Positions 1 to 7,440 of a stretch of 18,906 nt of DNA are shown piece after piece (positions within the stretch are counted from its first letter, which is position 1; every line of letters starts with the position of its first letter). Source of the DNA: an uncultured Prevotellaceae bacterium (GTDB taxonomy: Bacteria > Bacteroidota > Bacteroidia > Bacteroidales > Bacteroidaceae); contig CALAEY010000100.1 of the NCBI GenBank assembly GCA_937891085.1, positions 1-18,906 of the forward strand, read 5' to 3'. A program made the translations under genes and the position numbers. The notes beneath the pieces were generated by a model that did not search any database, was not told where the DNA came from, and was given only the letters and a program-made list of their open reading frames with translations.

Positions 1-67
1 GAATTGTGCAAATAATTATTTGATTATTAACAACTTAATTTATAGAACATCCCTTATAAATTATAAA
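1..67. other. AT-rich sequence downstream of rhaD, no gene seen
   Basis: This stretch is strongly AT-rich and follows the stop codon of rhaD, reading on the minus strand. I see no clear GC-rich terminator stem and no coding frame that looks real. In Bacteroides the rhamnose locus continues beyond the aldolase with a lactaldehyde reductase and an AraC-type regulator, so the operon may go on to the left of the window; nothing here shows this directly. Confidence 0.4.
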
Positions 68-874
68 TTATTTTGGCAGGTGGAAGGCTACCGTCATCTC
101 CTTCATCTGCGCATCGCTCATGCCGTCGGGTTCGAAGCCCATGCACTTGGCTTTCAGGTAGATATCAGCACTCTTCACCAGCACGTCTATCTGGTCGAAG
201 GCATCCATAACATCCAGTCCCTTGGCAAAGACACCATGCTTCTCCCACAGCACCACGTCGTAGTCTTCCAGCTCACGCATGGTGGCATTGGCCAATGCCT
301 CAGAGCCAGGGAGCTCGTAAGGCACCACGCCCAAGCCCAGCGGACAGAAGGCCTTGGTCTCTGGAATCATGCTCCAGAGCAAGCGGGTGAGCACGTCTTT
401 CTCGAGGAACTTCTTGGTGTGGCTCATGGCTACCAACTCGATGGGGTGCGTATGCACGGTGGCGTTGTAGGGTGAGCCCACCTCCAACATGCGGTTGTGC
501 ACAGCCAGGTGTGAAGGCAGCTCACTGGTAGGCTGCACAGGCTCATCGGCTATGATGACGTAGGAGGCACAATCGCCCAAGATGCGGATGATGGAGCCGT
601 TCTGCATAGGCCAACGGGCCAAGTCGCGCATGCGCTTGCCTGTGCCCTTGCAATAGAAGTAAGCCCCTTTGAGGTATGGCAGGGTGATGCCAATCTGCTT
701 CACTTCACTGATAGCTGGGAGCTGACGGATCTCGTCGTCCACCAGCTTGGTGATATTCACGGTGATGTTTCCACCGTTTCGTTCTGCCCATCCTTTCTGC
801 CACAGATAGCCAGCCACTTCGGCCACCTTATCTATCTCGGCTTTCAACTGAGGGCGAGTTTGTAAGACTTTCAT
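68..874 (-). CDS. rhaD: Rhamnulose-1-phosphate aldolase
   Basis: Class II, zinc-dependent cytoplasmic aldolase that splits L-rhamnulose 1-phosphate into dihydroxyacetone phosphate and L-lactaldehyde, the last step of the rhamnose pathway. The 268-residue protein has the expected length for the family (about 270). The zinc-binding pair is visible as HTHP (H141, H143), with the third ligand likely H213 in EKHGV; E118 in TSELPSH sits where the catalytic glutamate of the family lies. The N-terminal GGNITVN segment is typical of the phosphate-binding loop. It is the last rha gene on the minus strand and is separated from rhaT by a 137-base spacer full of heptamer repeats, so it may be expressed at a different level from the genes upstream. 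The start follows the only suitable ATG (complement of CAT at 872-874). Confidence 0.95.
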   Translation of the reverse strand: MKVLQTRPQLKAEIDKVAEVAGYLWQKGWAERNGGNITVNITKLVDDEIRQLPAISEVKQIGITLPYLKGAYFYCKGTGKRMRDLARWPMQNGSIIRILGDCASYVIIADEPVQPTSELPSHLAVHNRMLEVGSPYNATVHTHPIELVAMSHTKKFLEKDVLTRLLWSMIPETKAFCPLGLGVVPYELPGSEALANATMRELEDYDVVLWEKHGVFAKGLDVMDAFDQIDVLVKSADIYLKAKCMGFEPDGMSDAQMKEMTVAFHLPK

Positions 875-879
875 ATTTT

Positions 880-1013
880 AATGAAGAATTAAGAATGAAG
901 AATGAAGAATTTATATATAAATGAGGAATGAGGAATGAAGAATGAAGAATTGGCTTTGCCTCATAAATCCAAACAGAGGATAATTCTTCATTCTTCATTT
1001 TTCACTCTTCATT
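880..1013. repeat. Heptamer array AATGAAG with perfect 18-bp inverted repeat
   Basis: The rhaT-rhaD spacer carries tandem 7-base units. Four lie at 880-907 (AATGAAG, AATTAAG, AATGAAG, AATGAAG) and four at 920-947 (two AATGAGG, two AATGAAG). The same unit returns inverted as CTTCATT at 986-992, 993-999 and 1007-1013, the last one running into the rhaT stop codon. Positions 934-951 and 982-999 are exact reverse complements over 18 bases with a 30-base loop. On the minus-strand transcript this would form a stable but AU-rich hairpin between rhaT and rhaD. It has no GC-rich stem with a U-tract of the classic terminator kind, so attenuation, mRNA protection or a neutral repeat are all open. Confidence 0.85.
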
Positions 1014-2049
1014 ATTTCAAGAGTTCCGGCACGAAGGTGGAGATGATGAGCACTATGATGCCTATCACCAGCACCGTGATGGTCTTCTGAGAGCAGCCTT
1101 TCCACTCCTTGAGGATGATGCCCCAGACATTGCTGAACACCACGTTGAGTGCCATGAGGATGCAGAAGGCGAAGGTGGTGAGCGTAGGACTCTCCGTGAG
1201 GAAGCCCTTGCCCAAGCTCAGTCCGAAGAACTGGCTGTACCACAGCAGACCAGCCAAGGCGCAGAAGAGGATGTTGTTCCCCCAGAGACTGCCCTTGCCA
1301 TAGTCGGCCCACGTGCTGTTCTTGCTATTCTGATAGAAGCAATACACGGCATTGGTGCAGAAACCGCCGATGGTCACCAGCAGCGTAGCAGGCAGGGTGC
1401 TGTACATCGGGTTGGTGAGCTCACCGAAGTTGATATCCTTGCCAAACTCCAGACCCACGTTGAAGCATCCGCTCATGAAACCAGCCAGCAGGGCAATGAG
1501 AATGCCCTTCGGGAAGTTGAAGTCCTTCACCGCCTTCTTCTTCTCCTCCTCACTGAGGCTCTGTGCCTTCATGTTGCCTGCAATACCGATGATGGCAATA
1601 CCTATGAGGGTCACCACCACACCGATGACCACAGCAGCCGTGAGGCTCTCCAGAGGCTTCTGCTCTGGGAAGAAGATGTTCAGCAGCACAGGACCCATAA
1701 TGGTGCCCAATCCGGCACAGGTACCCAAGGCAATGCTCTGTCCCAGTGCCACGCCCAGATAGCGCATGGAGAGGCCGAAGGTCAGTCCGCCTACGCCCCA
1801 CAGCACCCCGAAGAACACCGTCATCCAGACGTTGAACGCTGGGGCTGTAGAGAAGAGCTCCATGAGGCTATGTCCAGAGGGCACTGCCAGCAATGCACCA
1901 AGGAACGGGAAGATGAGCCAAGCAAACAGGCCCTGGACGATCCAGTAGCTCTCCCAGCTCCACTCCTTGATCTTATTGATAGGCACGTAGCTGCTGCTCT
2001 GGCAGAACGCGCCTATCGCTATGATTAATAGTCCTATGATGATGCTCAT
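1012..2049 (-). CDS. rhaT: L-rhamnose/proton symporter
   Basis: Inner-membrane transporter that brings L-rhamnose in with a proton. The 345-residue protein matches the length of E. coli RhaT (344) and has about ten hydrophobic segments. Its N-terminus (IIIGLLIIAIGAFCQSSSYVP, then KIKEWSWESYWI) is characteristic of the RhaT family rather than of MFS symporters. One base separates it from the rhaA stop side, so the two are surely co-transcribed. Its stop codon lies inside the inverted heptamer unit at 1007-1013. Rhamnose released by outer-membrane and periplasmic enzymes is the expected substrate. Confidence 0.95.
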   Translation of the reverse strand: MSIIIGLLIIAIGAFCQSSSYVPINKIKEWSWESYWIVQGLFAWLIFPFLGALLAVPSGHSLMELFSTAPAFNVWMTVFFGVLWGVGGLTFGLSMRYLGVALGQSIALGTCAGLGTIMGPVLLNIFFPEQKPLESLTAAVVIGVVVTLIGIAIIGIAGNMKAQSLSEEEKKKAVKDFNFPKGILIALLAGFMSGCFNVGLEFGKDINFGELTNPMYSTLPATLLVTIGGFCTNAVYCFYQNSKNSTWADYGKGSLWGNNILFCALAGLLWYSQFFGLSLGKGFLTESPTLTTFAFCILMALNVVFSNVWGIILKEWKGCSQKTITVLVIGIIVLIISTFVPELLK

Positions 2050-2050
2050 A

Positions 2051-3304
2051 TCAGATGCGCTTAGACGTTACATCCTTCTCATATTGCTGTACTTCAGGAA
2101 TGAAGGCCTCACCCACAGGTACGTTGTTCTTGAGGTTGAAATAGTCGTAAACCGCACCGAACGGAAGCGACTTAGCTTCTTCCAGCAGAGCCAAGCGCTC
2201 GAAGTTCTGACCGTTGTCCTCATACTCACGCAGCTTAGGCAGTGGTTCCAATAATGCCTGAAGCAGACACTTCTGAGTAGCACGAACACCAACGATGTAG
2301 GCACCGATACGATTGATGCTGGCATCGAAGTAGTCGAGGCCGATGTGTGCACGGTTCAGTGCATCTGCACGAATTAGCTCCTTGAAGAGGTCGAGCGTCT
2401 GATCGTTCATGATCGTTACATGGTCTGAATCCCAACGAACAGGACGGCTCACGTGAAGCATCAGTTCTGGTACGAAGAGAAGCAGAGAAGCCACCATATC
2501 ACTCACGTTCTCTGTCTGCTCATAGTGACCGGTATCCAGTGTGTACATCAACTTACGGGTAGCACAATAGCCAGCCACGAAGTCGTGTGAACCAACGGTA
2601 TAACTTTCCAGTCCGATGCCGAACAGCTTAGCCTCCAGACAAGCCTTCATGTGTGGAAGGTTCTCTGCCAGGATTTCATCCAGTGAAGCAGCGAAAATCT
2701 CACGATAGCGCTTGCGTTCCACGGTGAGATCCTTACTTCCATCGTGCACCCAGATATTCATAATGCTGGGGTCGCCTTGTGCCTCACCCATGGCATTGGC
2801 AATGCGACGACAACGCTTGGTATGTTCTATCCAGAACTCACGGATACCCTTATCAGGATTTGAAAGCGTGAGATTTCCACTCTTAGGATGTGAGAAACTG
2901 GTGCTATTGAAGTCGAGCTTCATTCCGTTGGCCTTTGCCCAGTCTATCCAACCTTGGAAGTGCTTCACCTCCACTTGGTCACGGTCTACAAATGTGCCTC
3001 CAAACTCACCATAGGTTTCATGCAGATTCAAGCGATAAGTTCCTGCAAGGAGCGACTTTACCTTCAGCACATCCTGACGCAGTTCATCAATATTTCTGGC
3101 CTTACCAGGATAGTTACCCGTTGTCTGGATGCCACCAGAGGCAGCTGCTCCACTCTCGAAGCCCACCACATCATCAGCCTGCCAACAGTGCAAGGAAATA
3201 GGGGTCTGTTCCAACAGACTCACGGCCTTGTCTGTATCCACACCTATAGCAGCATAACGCTCTTTTGCAATCTCATACGCTTTCTTAATCTGTTCTTCTT
3301 TCAT
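2051..3304 (-). CDS. rhaA: L-rhamnose isomerase
   Basis: Cytoplasmic TIM-barrel isomerase converting L-rhamnose to L-rhamnulose, dependent on divalent metal. The 417 residues agree with E. coli RhaA (419). Positions that line up with the family's metal ligands are E224 (ACLEAKLFG), D257 (TLDTGH), H284 (LMLHVSRPVR), D292 and D294 (RWDSDH) and D324 (IGLDYFDASINR); all are present, so the enzyme should be active. It is the second gene of the operon, 62 bases after rhaB, and ends one base before rhaT. The gap to rhaB holds an 11-base palindrome (AAGTTTAACTT) but no clear promoter. In the Bacteroides naming the gene is also called rhaI. Confidence 0.96.
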   Translation of the reverse strand: MKEEQIKKAYEIAKERYAAIGVDTDKAVSLLEQTPISLHCWQADDVVGFESGAAASGGIQTTGNYPGKARNIDELRQDVLKVKSLLAGTYRLNLHETYGEFGGTFVDRDQVEVKHFQGWIDWAKANGMKLDFNSTSFSHPKSGNLTLSNPDKGIREFWIEHTKRCRRIANAMGEAQGDPSIMNIWVHDGSKDLTVERKRYREIFAASLDEILAENLPHMKACLEAKLFGIGLESYTVGSHDFVAGYCATRKLMYTLDTGHYEQTENVSDMVASLLLFVPELMLHVSRPVRWDSDHVTIMNDQTLDLFKELIRADALNRAHIGLDYFDASINRIGAYIVGVRATQKCLLQALLEPLPKLREYEDNGQNFERLALLEEAKSLPFGAVYDYFNLKNNVPVGEAFIPEVQQYEKDVTSKRI

Positions 3305-3366
3305 GATAATTAATTTTTAAGTTTAACTTTAGTTTTTCTTGGCAGATTGTTAGTGTTTCAGTAGGC

Positions 3367-4815
3367 TTATTTCAATCGTTCAAGAACCTCGTTCCAACTT
3401 TCGGTGAACTGAGGATTATAGGTCACAAGCGGAGTGCTATCGTGTATCAACTTACGCATCTCCTTCACATCCTTGGCCATTCCTGCAGCAATGGCCTGGA
3501 TCATGGCATTACCCATAGCTGTGGCTTCCACGGGACCTGCTATCACTGGGATACCAATGGCATTGGCAGTCCACTGGTTGAGCATCTCGTTCTGGCTTCC
3601 TCCACCTATCACGTGCAGGCACTCGAAGCGGGTGTTGGTGAGCAAGCGCAGCTTGTCGAGTATCTGACGGTAACGCAGAGCCAAGCTCTCATAGATGCAA
3701 CGCACCATCTGACCACGGGTCTCTGGCACCTTCTCCCCATGATGACGGCAATACTCCTTGATGGCCTCTTCCATATCGGCAGGATTGGCAAAGGCAGGAT
3801 CGTCTGGGTTGATGATGCTACGGAACGGTTCTGCCTCACGGGCCTCAGCATTGATCACGTCGTATGGGGCATCGACCCACTTCAGACGACAACGCTCCAA
3901 GAGCCACATGCCACAGATGTTCTTCAGCACACGCACGGTGCGCTCCACGCCACCCTCGTTGGTGAAGTTGAGTGCCTCAGCCTCAGCATTGATGATAGGC
4001 AGCTTAGACTCCACACCCATGAGGCTCCACGTGCCACTGCTCAGGTAGGCAAAGTCCTGCAGGGTAGCTGGCACGGCTGCCACAGCAGAAGCGGTGTCAT
4101 GCTCTGCCACAGCCACCACAGGCACAGGGCCTAAGCCCGTAATCTGCTGAATCTCCTTGGTAAGGGTGCCCACCGTATCACCTGGATAGACGAACTTACC
4201 AAAGTTGCGCTCCTCCAGTCCGAGGGCTACGAGTAGCTCTGGCTCCAGCCTACGCGTACGGGCATTGACCAGCTGTGAGGTACTGGCTACGGTATATTCA
4301 CACACCTTCTGCCCAGTGAGCAGGTAGCTCAGGGCATCTGGGATGAAGAGTATCTTGTCCACCAGCTCCAGGGCACTGTCGTACTTACGACGCATGGTGT
4401 CTATCTGGAACAGGGAGTTGAAGTTCATCACTTGGATGCCCGTAAGGTTGTACACACGGTTACGAGGCACCTTGTTGAAGAAGTAACGCGGAGCATTCTC
4501 TGTCTGTGGATCACGGTAGGAATAAGGCAAGCGCAGGAAGCTGCCATCACGGGCCAGCATCACGAAGTCGCATCCCCAGGTATCTATACCGATGGAAACC
4601 AACTCTGTATCCTTACGCTGTGCAGCCATCTTCAGGCCTTCGAGGATGTTTCTGTAAAGCTCGAAAATATCCCAATAGAAATGCCCTCTGGCTTGGATTA
4701 AGTGATTAGGGAAGCGGTTGAGCACCTCCTGCTCCATGCCCTTCTCCGTGAAGGTGGTGAGCAGCGTACGACCACTGGTGGCCCCTAAATCAACAGCAAA
4801 AAAACTCTTTTTCAT
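3367..4815 (-). CDS. rhaB: Rhamnulokinase
   Basis: FGGY-family sugar kinase that phosphorylates L-rhamnulose with ATP to rhamnulose 1-phosphate. The N-terminal lobe opens with FFAVDLGATSGR (ATP/phosphate loop), AEHDTASA holds the likely catalytic base D240, and HVIGGGSQNEMLNQWTANA is the C-terminal adenosine-binding signature. The frame is open for 19 codons upstream, but that extension is hydrophobic and unlike the family; the ATG at 4815, giving MKKSFFAVDLG and 482 residues (E. coli RhaB has 489), is clearly the start. It is the first gene of the rha operon and is divergent from argR. Being first in the operon fits the Bacteroides rhamnose locus, where an AraC-type activator controls expression. 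Confidence 0.95.
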   Translation of the reverse strand: MKKSFFAVDLGATSGRTLLTTFTEKGMEQEVLNRFPNHLIQARGHFYWDIFELYRNILEGLKMAAQRKDTELVSIGIDTWGCDFVMLARDGSFLRLPYSYRDPQTENAPRYFFNKVPRNRVYNLTGIQVMNFNSLFQIDTMRRKYDSALELVDKILFIPDALSYLLTGQKVCEYTVASTSQLVNARTRRLEPELLVALGLEERNFGKFVYPGDTVGTLTKEIQQITGLGPVPVVAVAEHDTASAVAAVPATLQDFAYLSSGTWSLMGVESKLPIINAEAEALNFTNEGGVERTVRVLKNICGMWLLERCRLKWVDAPYDVINAEAREAEPFRSIINPDDPAFANPADMEEAIKEYCRHHGEKVPETRGQMVRCIYESLALRYRQILDKLRLLTNTRFECLHVIGGGSQNEMLNQWTANAIGIPVIAGPVEATAMGNAMIQAIAAGMAKDVKEMRKLIHDSTPLVTYNPQFTESWNEVLERLK

Positions 4816-4837
4816 AATCAATAGTACTATTTTGTGC

Positions 4838-4870
4838 CAAAAATAATAAAAATATGAGAGAATAGGAAAC
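4838..4870 (-). promoter_or_regulatory. Candidate rhaB operon promoter
   Basis: On the minus strand, TATTTTTG (complement of 4838-4845) fits the Bacteroidetes -7 box TAnnTTTG. About 21 bases upstream there is only TTTC (around 4867-4870) in place of the usual TTTG. A weak -33 box would suit a promoter needing an activator such as RhaR. The leader to the rhaB start would be short, roughly 15 bases. This is a motif match only. Confidence 0.45.
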
Positions 4871-4903
4871 ACAATGTATCAGAAAATTTCAACAAAAGAT
4901 TTT

Positions 4904-4917
4904 TGCATATTTATGCA
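4904..4917. promoter_or_regulatory. ARG box 1, ArgR operator candidate
   Basis: TGCATATTTATGCA fits the generic ARG box TGNATWWWWATNCA (the core of E. coli and Bacillus sites) at every position; apart from the central bases it is a perfect palindrome. It lies about 115 bases upstream of the argR start and shares its flanking TTTT with box 2, so the two are a repeated element. ArgR binding here and at 4974 is expected to make argR and its operon self-regulated by arginine. Confidence 0.65.
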
Positions 4918-4971
4918 TTCTATGACAGAATATGCGTTCCTGTTGATTTTTAGGCGAAAAAAGACACTCTT

Positions 4972-5005
4972 TTTGCATACATATTCAAAAAATTATGTAT
5001 ATTTG
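4972..5005 (+). promoter_or_regulatory. argR operon promoter, Bacteroidetes type
   Basis: TTTG at 4972-4975 serves as the -33 box and TATATTTG at 4998-5005 matches the -7 box TAnnTTTG exactly, with 22 bases between them, close to the usual 19-21. Transcription would start near 5012, leaving a leader of about 20 bases before the argR ATG at 5033. A perfect 7-base inverted repeat, ATACATA (4977-4983) and TATGTAT (4994-5000), spans the spacer between the two boxes. Confidence 0.65.
4974..4987. promoter_or_regulatory. ARG box 2 overlapping the argR promoter
   Basis: TGCATACATATTCA fits the ARG box TGNATWWWWATNCA with one deviation (C in the central W tract). It overlaps the -33 element of the argR promoter, which is the right place for a repressor. 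Its centre is 70 bases from that of box 1. A poorer half-site, GAATATGCG at 4928-4936, lies between them and may be a degenerate third site. Confidence 0.6.
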
Positions 5006-5032
5006 CACCGTTTTTGGAATAAAAATACAATC

Positions 5033-5506
5033 ATGAAGACTAAGACAAGTCGATTAGACACCATTAAGATGTTGGTTTCCAGTCAGGAGATAGGTTCTCA
5101 GGTGGAACTGCTGCACGCCCTGTTGAAGGAGGGGTACAACCTCACACAGGCCACTCTCTCACGTGACTTGAAGCAGCTGAAGGTAGCCAAGGCCACCAAT
5201 GCTGCAGGCAACTACGTGTACGTACTCCCCAATGACATCCTCTATCATCGGCAGAAGACCAACAAGCCCATCAGCCGCATGATGATGCACTCTGGGTTCA
5301 TCTCACTCACATTCTCTAAGAATCTGGCCGTGATACGCACCAGGCCAGGCTATGCCAGCAGCATTGCCTACGACATAGACAACGAGAACTATGCGGGCAT
5401 CTTAGGCACCATAGCCGGAGATGACACCATACTGCTGATATTGGCAGAAAAAGAAACAGAATCAAACGTCAGGAAATTTTTGAAGACCGTGATTCCTGAT
5501 GCTTAA
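5033..5506 (+). CDS. argR: Arginine repressor ArgR
   Basis: Hexameric arginine-sensing transcription regulator. The 157-residue protein starts at the ATG at 5033 (MKTKTSRLDTI); the frame is open back to 4874, but that part runs through the promoter and operators and is not coding. The N-terminal winged helix holds the recognition helix TQATLSRDLKQL (38-49), the Bacillus AhrC-like form of the motif. The C-terminal half has RTRPGYASSIAYDID and GTIAGDDTILLI, with D130 and D131 at the arginine-binding positions of the hexamer. It heads the arginine operon, directly behind two ARG boxes, so autoregulation is likely. The GNAT gene follows closely and one of its possible starts overlaps the argR stop. 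Confidence 0.93.
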   Translation: MKTKTSRLDTIKMLVSSQEIGSQVELLHALLKEGYNLTQATLSRDLKQLKVAKATNAAGNYVYVLPNDILYHRQKTNKPISRMMMHSGFISLTFSKNLAVIRTRPGYASSIAYDIDNENYAGILGTIAGDDTILLILAEKETESNVRKFLKTVIPDA

Positions 5507-5531
5507 CTATAGAACTTTAACTAAAAAGGAA

Positions 5532-6089
5532 ATGGAAGAAAGACAAATTGACGTCATGGTGGCTGATGCCAGCCATGAGGTTTATGTGGATACTATTTTG
5601 AAGACTATTAGTGATGCTGCTAAGGTTCGTGGAACGGGTATTGCTGAGCGTACACACGAATATGTAGCAACGAAGATCAGGGAGGGAAAGGCTGTGATAG
5701 CCCTCTGTGGAGACGAGTTCGTGGGCTTCTCCTACATCGAAAGCTGGGGAAACAAGCAGTTTGTGGCTACCTCAGGCCTCATCGTGCATCCTGCCTATCG
5801 TGGCTTGGGTGTGTCAAAGCGCATCAAGGCTGCTACGTTCCGTCTGGCTCGTCTGCGTTGGCCTTGGGCTAAGATCTTCAGTCTGACCAGTGGTGGGGCT
5901 GTGATGAAGATGAATACAGAACTGGGCTATGTGCCTGTGCCTTTTGTGGAGCTGACAGACGATGATGCGTTCTGGAAGGGCTGTGAGGGCTGCGTGAATC
6001 ATCACATCTTGATGGAGAAGGAGCGTAAGTTCTGCATCTGCACGGCTATGCTGTATGATCCTGCCAAGCATCCGGAGGATAGGCTTTGA
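5532..6089 (+). CDS. GNAT acyltransferase, candidate glutamate N-acyltransferase
   Basis: Member of the GNAT acetyltransferase fold; the acyl-CoA pyrophosphate loop is seen in LIVHPAYRGLGVSKRI (84-99 from this start). It sits between argR and argG, the place of an arginine-pathway enzyme, and no other first-step enzyme (argA, argJ) is in the window, so acylation of glutamate is the likely role. Bacteroides uses N-succinyl-ornithine, so the donor could be succinyl-CoA; this is inference. The C-terminal part has a cysteine cluster, C151-x2-C154 and C168-x-C170 (CXXC-X13-CXC), reminiscent of a metal site and not usual for plain GNAT enzymes. I chose the ATG at 5532 (MEERQIDVMVADASHEV, 185 residues) because the domain begins there. 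The alternative ATG at 5499 adds 11 residues and overlaps argR by 8 bases. Confidence 0.75.
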   Translation: MEERQIDVMVADASHEVYVDTILKTISDAAKVRGTGIAERTHEYVATKIREGKAVIALCGDEFVGFSYIESWGNKQFVATSGLIVHPAYRGLGVSKRIKAATFRLARLRWPWAKIFSLTSGGAVMKMNTELGYVPVPFVELTDDDAFWKGCEGCVNHHILMEKERKFCICTAMLYDPAKHPEDRL

Positions 6090-6125
6090 ACGTTAAACGT
6101 TAAACATTAAACGTTAAACATTGAG
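6090..6125. repeat. Heptamer array ACRTTAA
   Basis: Starting immediately after the GNAT stop codon, five tandem 7-base units follow: ACGTTAA, ACGTTAA, ACATTAA, ACGTTAA and a diverged ACATTGA. The same unit family builds the long inverted repeat at 14470-14682. It is followed by a less regular CATTG-rich stretch to 6140. Confidence 0.85.
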
Positions 6126-6144
6126 CATTGCATTGTCATTAATG

Positions 6145-6208
6145 GTCAATTGTCATTTGTCAATTTGTGAATTGTGAATTGTCAATTGTCAATTGTTAAT
6201 TGTGAATT
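6145..6208. repeat. Heptamer array GTSAATT upstream of argG
   Basis: Nine tandem units, eight of 7 bases and one of 8, fill this stretch: GTCAATT, GTCATTT, GTCAATTT, GTGAATT twice, GTCAATT twice, GTTAATT and GTGAATT. The array ends 15 bases before the argG start, so together with the array at 6090 it makes up most of the 134-base GNAT-argG gap. I see no ARG box or -7 box here. Confidence 0.85.
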
Positions 6209-6223
6209 AAACTAATAACAGAT

Positions 6224-7426
6224 ATGGGAAAGAAAAAAGTTGTAGTGGCCTTTAGTGGTGGACTGGATACCTCATTTACCGTGATGTATCTGGCTAAGGA
6301 GAAGGGCTACGAGGTATATGCTGCCAGTGCCAATACTGGTGGGTTCAGTGAGGAACAGCTGAAGAAGAATGAAGAAAATGCCTATAAGTTAGGCGCTGTG
6401 AAATATGTCACGCTCGACGTGACGCGTGAGTACTATGAGAAGAGTCTGAAATACATGGTCTATGGCAATGTGCTGCGTAATGGTACCTACCCTATCTCCG
6501 TGAGCTCTGAGCGCATCTTCCAGGCGTTGGCCATTGCACGCTATGCCAATGAAATCGGGGCTGATGCCATCGCTCATGGGTCTACTGGTGCAGGTAACGA
6601 CCAAGTGCGCTTCGACATGACCTTCCTCGTGATGGCTCCAGGCAAGGAGATCATCACCCTGACGCGTGACATGGCGTTGAGCCGTCAGGAGGAAATCGAC
6701 TATCTGAACAAGAATGGTTTCCCTGCCGACTTTGCCAAGCTGAAGTATTCTTACAATGTAGGTCTCTGGGGAACCTCCATCTGTGGTGGTGAGATTCTGG
6801 ACTCTGCACAGGGCTTGCCTGAGAGTGCCTACCTGAAGCATGCCACCAAGACGGGATCTGAGCAACTGCGTCTGACCTTCAAGGAGGGTGAGCTGAAGGC
6901 TGTGAATGATGTGGAGTATGACGATCCGATCAAGGCCATTCAGAAGGTGGAGGAGATCGGAGCTGCCTATGCCATCGGACGTGATATGCACGTGGGAGAC
7001 ACCATCATCGGCATCAAGGGACGCGTAGGCTTTGAGGCTGCTGCTCCTATGCTGATCATCGGAGCGCATCGCTTCTTGGAGAAATACACCCTGAGCAAGT
7101 GGCAGCAGTACTGGAAGGACCAAGTGGCCAACTGGTATGGCATGTTCCTGCATGAGAGTGAGTATCTGGAGCCTGTGATGCGTGATATCGAGGCCATGCT
7201 GACCAGCTCACAACGCAATGTGAACGGTACGGCTATCTTGGAACTTCGTCCACTGTCGTTCTCTACCGTTGGCGTGGAGAGTGCAGACGACTTGGTGAAG
7301 AATAAGTTCGGTGAATACGGAGAGATGCAGAAGGGTTGGACAGCCGAGGATGCCAAGGGCTTCATCAAGGTGACTTCTACGGCCCTCCGTGCCTACTATA
7401 GTGTACATGGTTTTAATGAAGAATGA
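6224..7426 (+). CDS. argG: Argininosuccinate synthase
   Basis: Cytoplasmic ATP-dependent ligase joining citrulline and aspartate to argininosuccinate, the penultimate step to arginine. The 400 residues match the shorter, Bacillus-like class (about 400) and not the 447-residue E. coli form. The N-type ATP pyrophosphatase loop SGGLDTS is at 11-17 and the aspartate/citrulline-binding GSTGAGNDQVRF at 119-130. The partner lyase argH is not in the window. The ATG at 6224 gives MGKKKVVVAFSGG, standard for the family. It lies 134 bases after the GNAT gene and 14 bases before argC. Confidence 0.97.
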   Translation: MGKKKVVVAFSGGLDTSFTVMYLAKEKGYEVYAASANTGGFSEEQLKKNEENAYKLGAVKYVTLDVTREYYEKSLKYMVYGNVLRNGTYPISVSSERIFQALAIARYANEIGADAIAHGSTGAGNDQVRFDMTFLVMAPGKEIITLTRDMALSRQEEIDYLNKNGFPADFAKLKYSYNVGLWGTSICGGEILDSAQGLPESAYLKHATKTGSEQLRLTFKEGELKAVNDVEYDDPIKAIQKVEEIGAAYAIGRDMHVGDTIIGIKGRVGFEAAAPMLIIGAHRFLEKYTLSKWQQYWKDQVANWYGMFLHESEYLEPVMRDIEAMLTSSQRNVNGTAILELRPLSFSTVGVESADDLVKNKFGEYGEMQKGWTAEDAKGFIKVTSTALRAYYSVHGFNEE

Positions 7427-7440
7427 AGAGTTAATTGATT

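Noticed and set aside
4816..4872. 19-codon N-terminal extension of rhamnulokinase
   Set aside because: The family begins at the ATP loop immediately after MKKSFFAVDLG; the extension overlaps the promoter box.
4874..5032. 53-codon N-terminal extension of ArgR
   Set aside because: It would cover the promoter and both ARG boxes, has no counterpart in the family, and the ATG at 5033 gives the normal length.
6145..6208. ARG boxes upstream of argG in the GTSAATT array
   Set aside because: GAATT and CAATT units look like half-sites, but none is paired as TGNATWWWWATNCA; the repeat period explains the resemblance.
6389..7153. 254-residue open frame on the minus strand inside argG
   Set aside because: It is fully antisense to argG, whose motifs are complete; no family features are seen.
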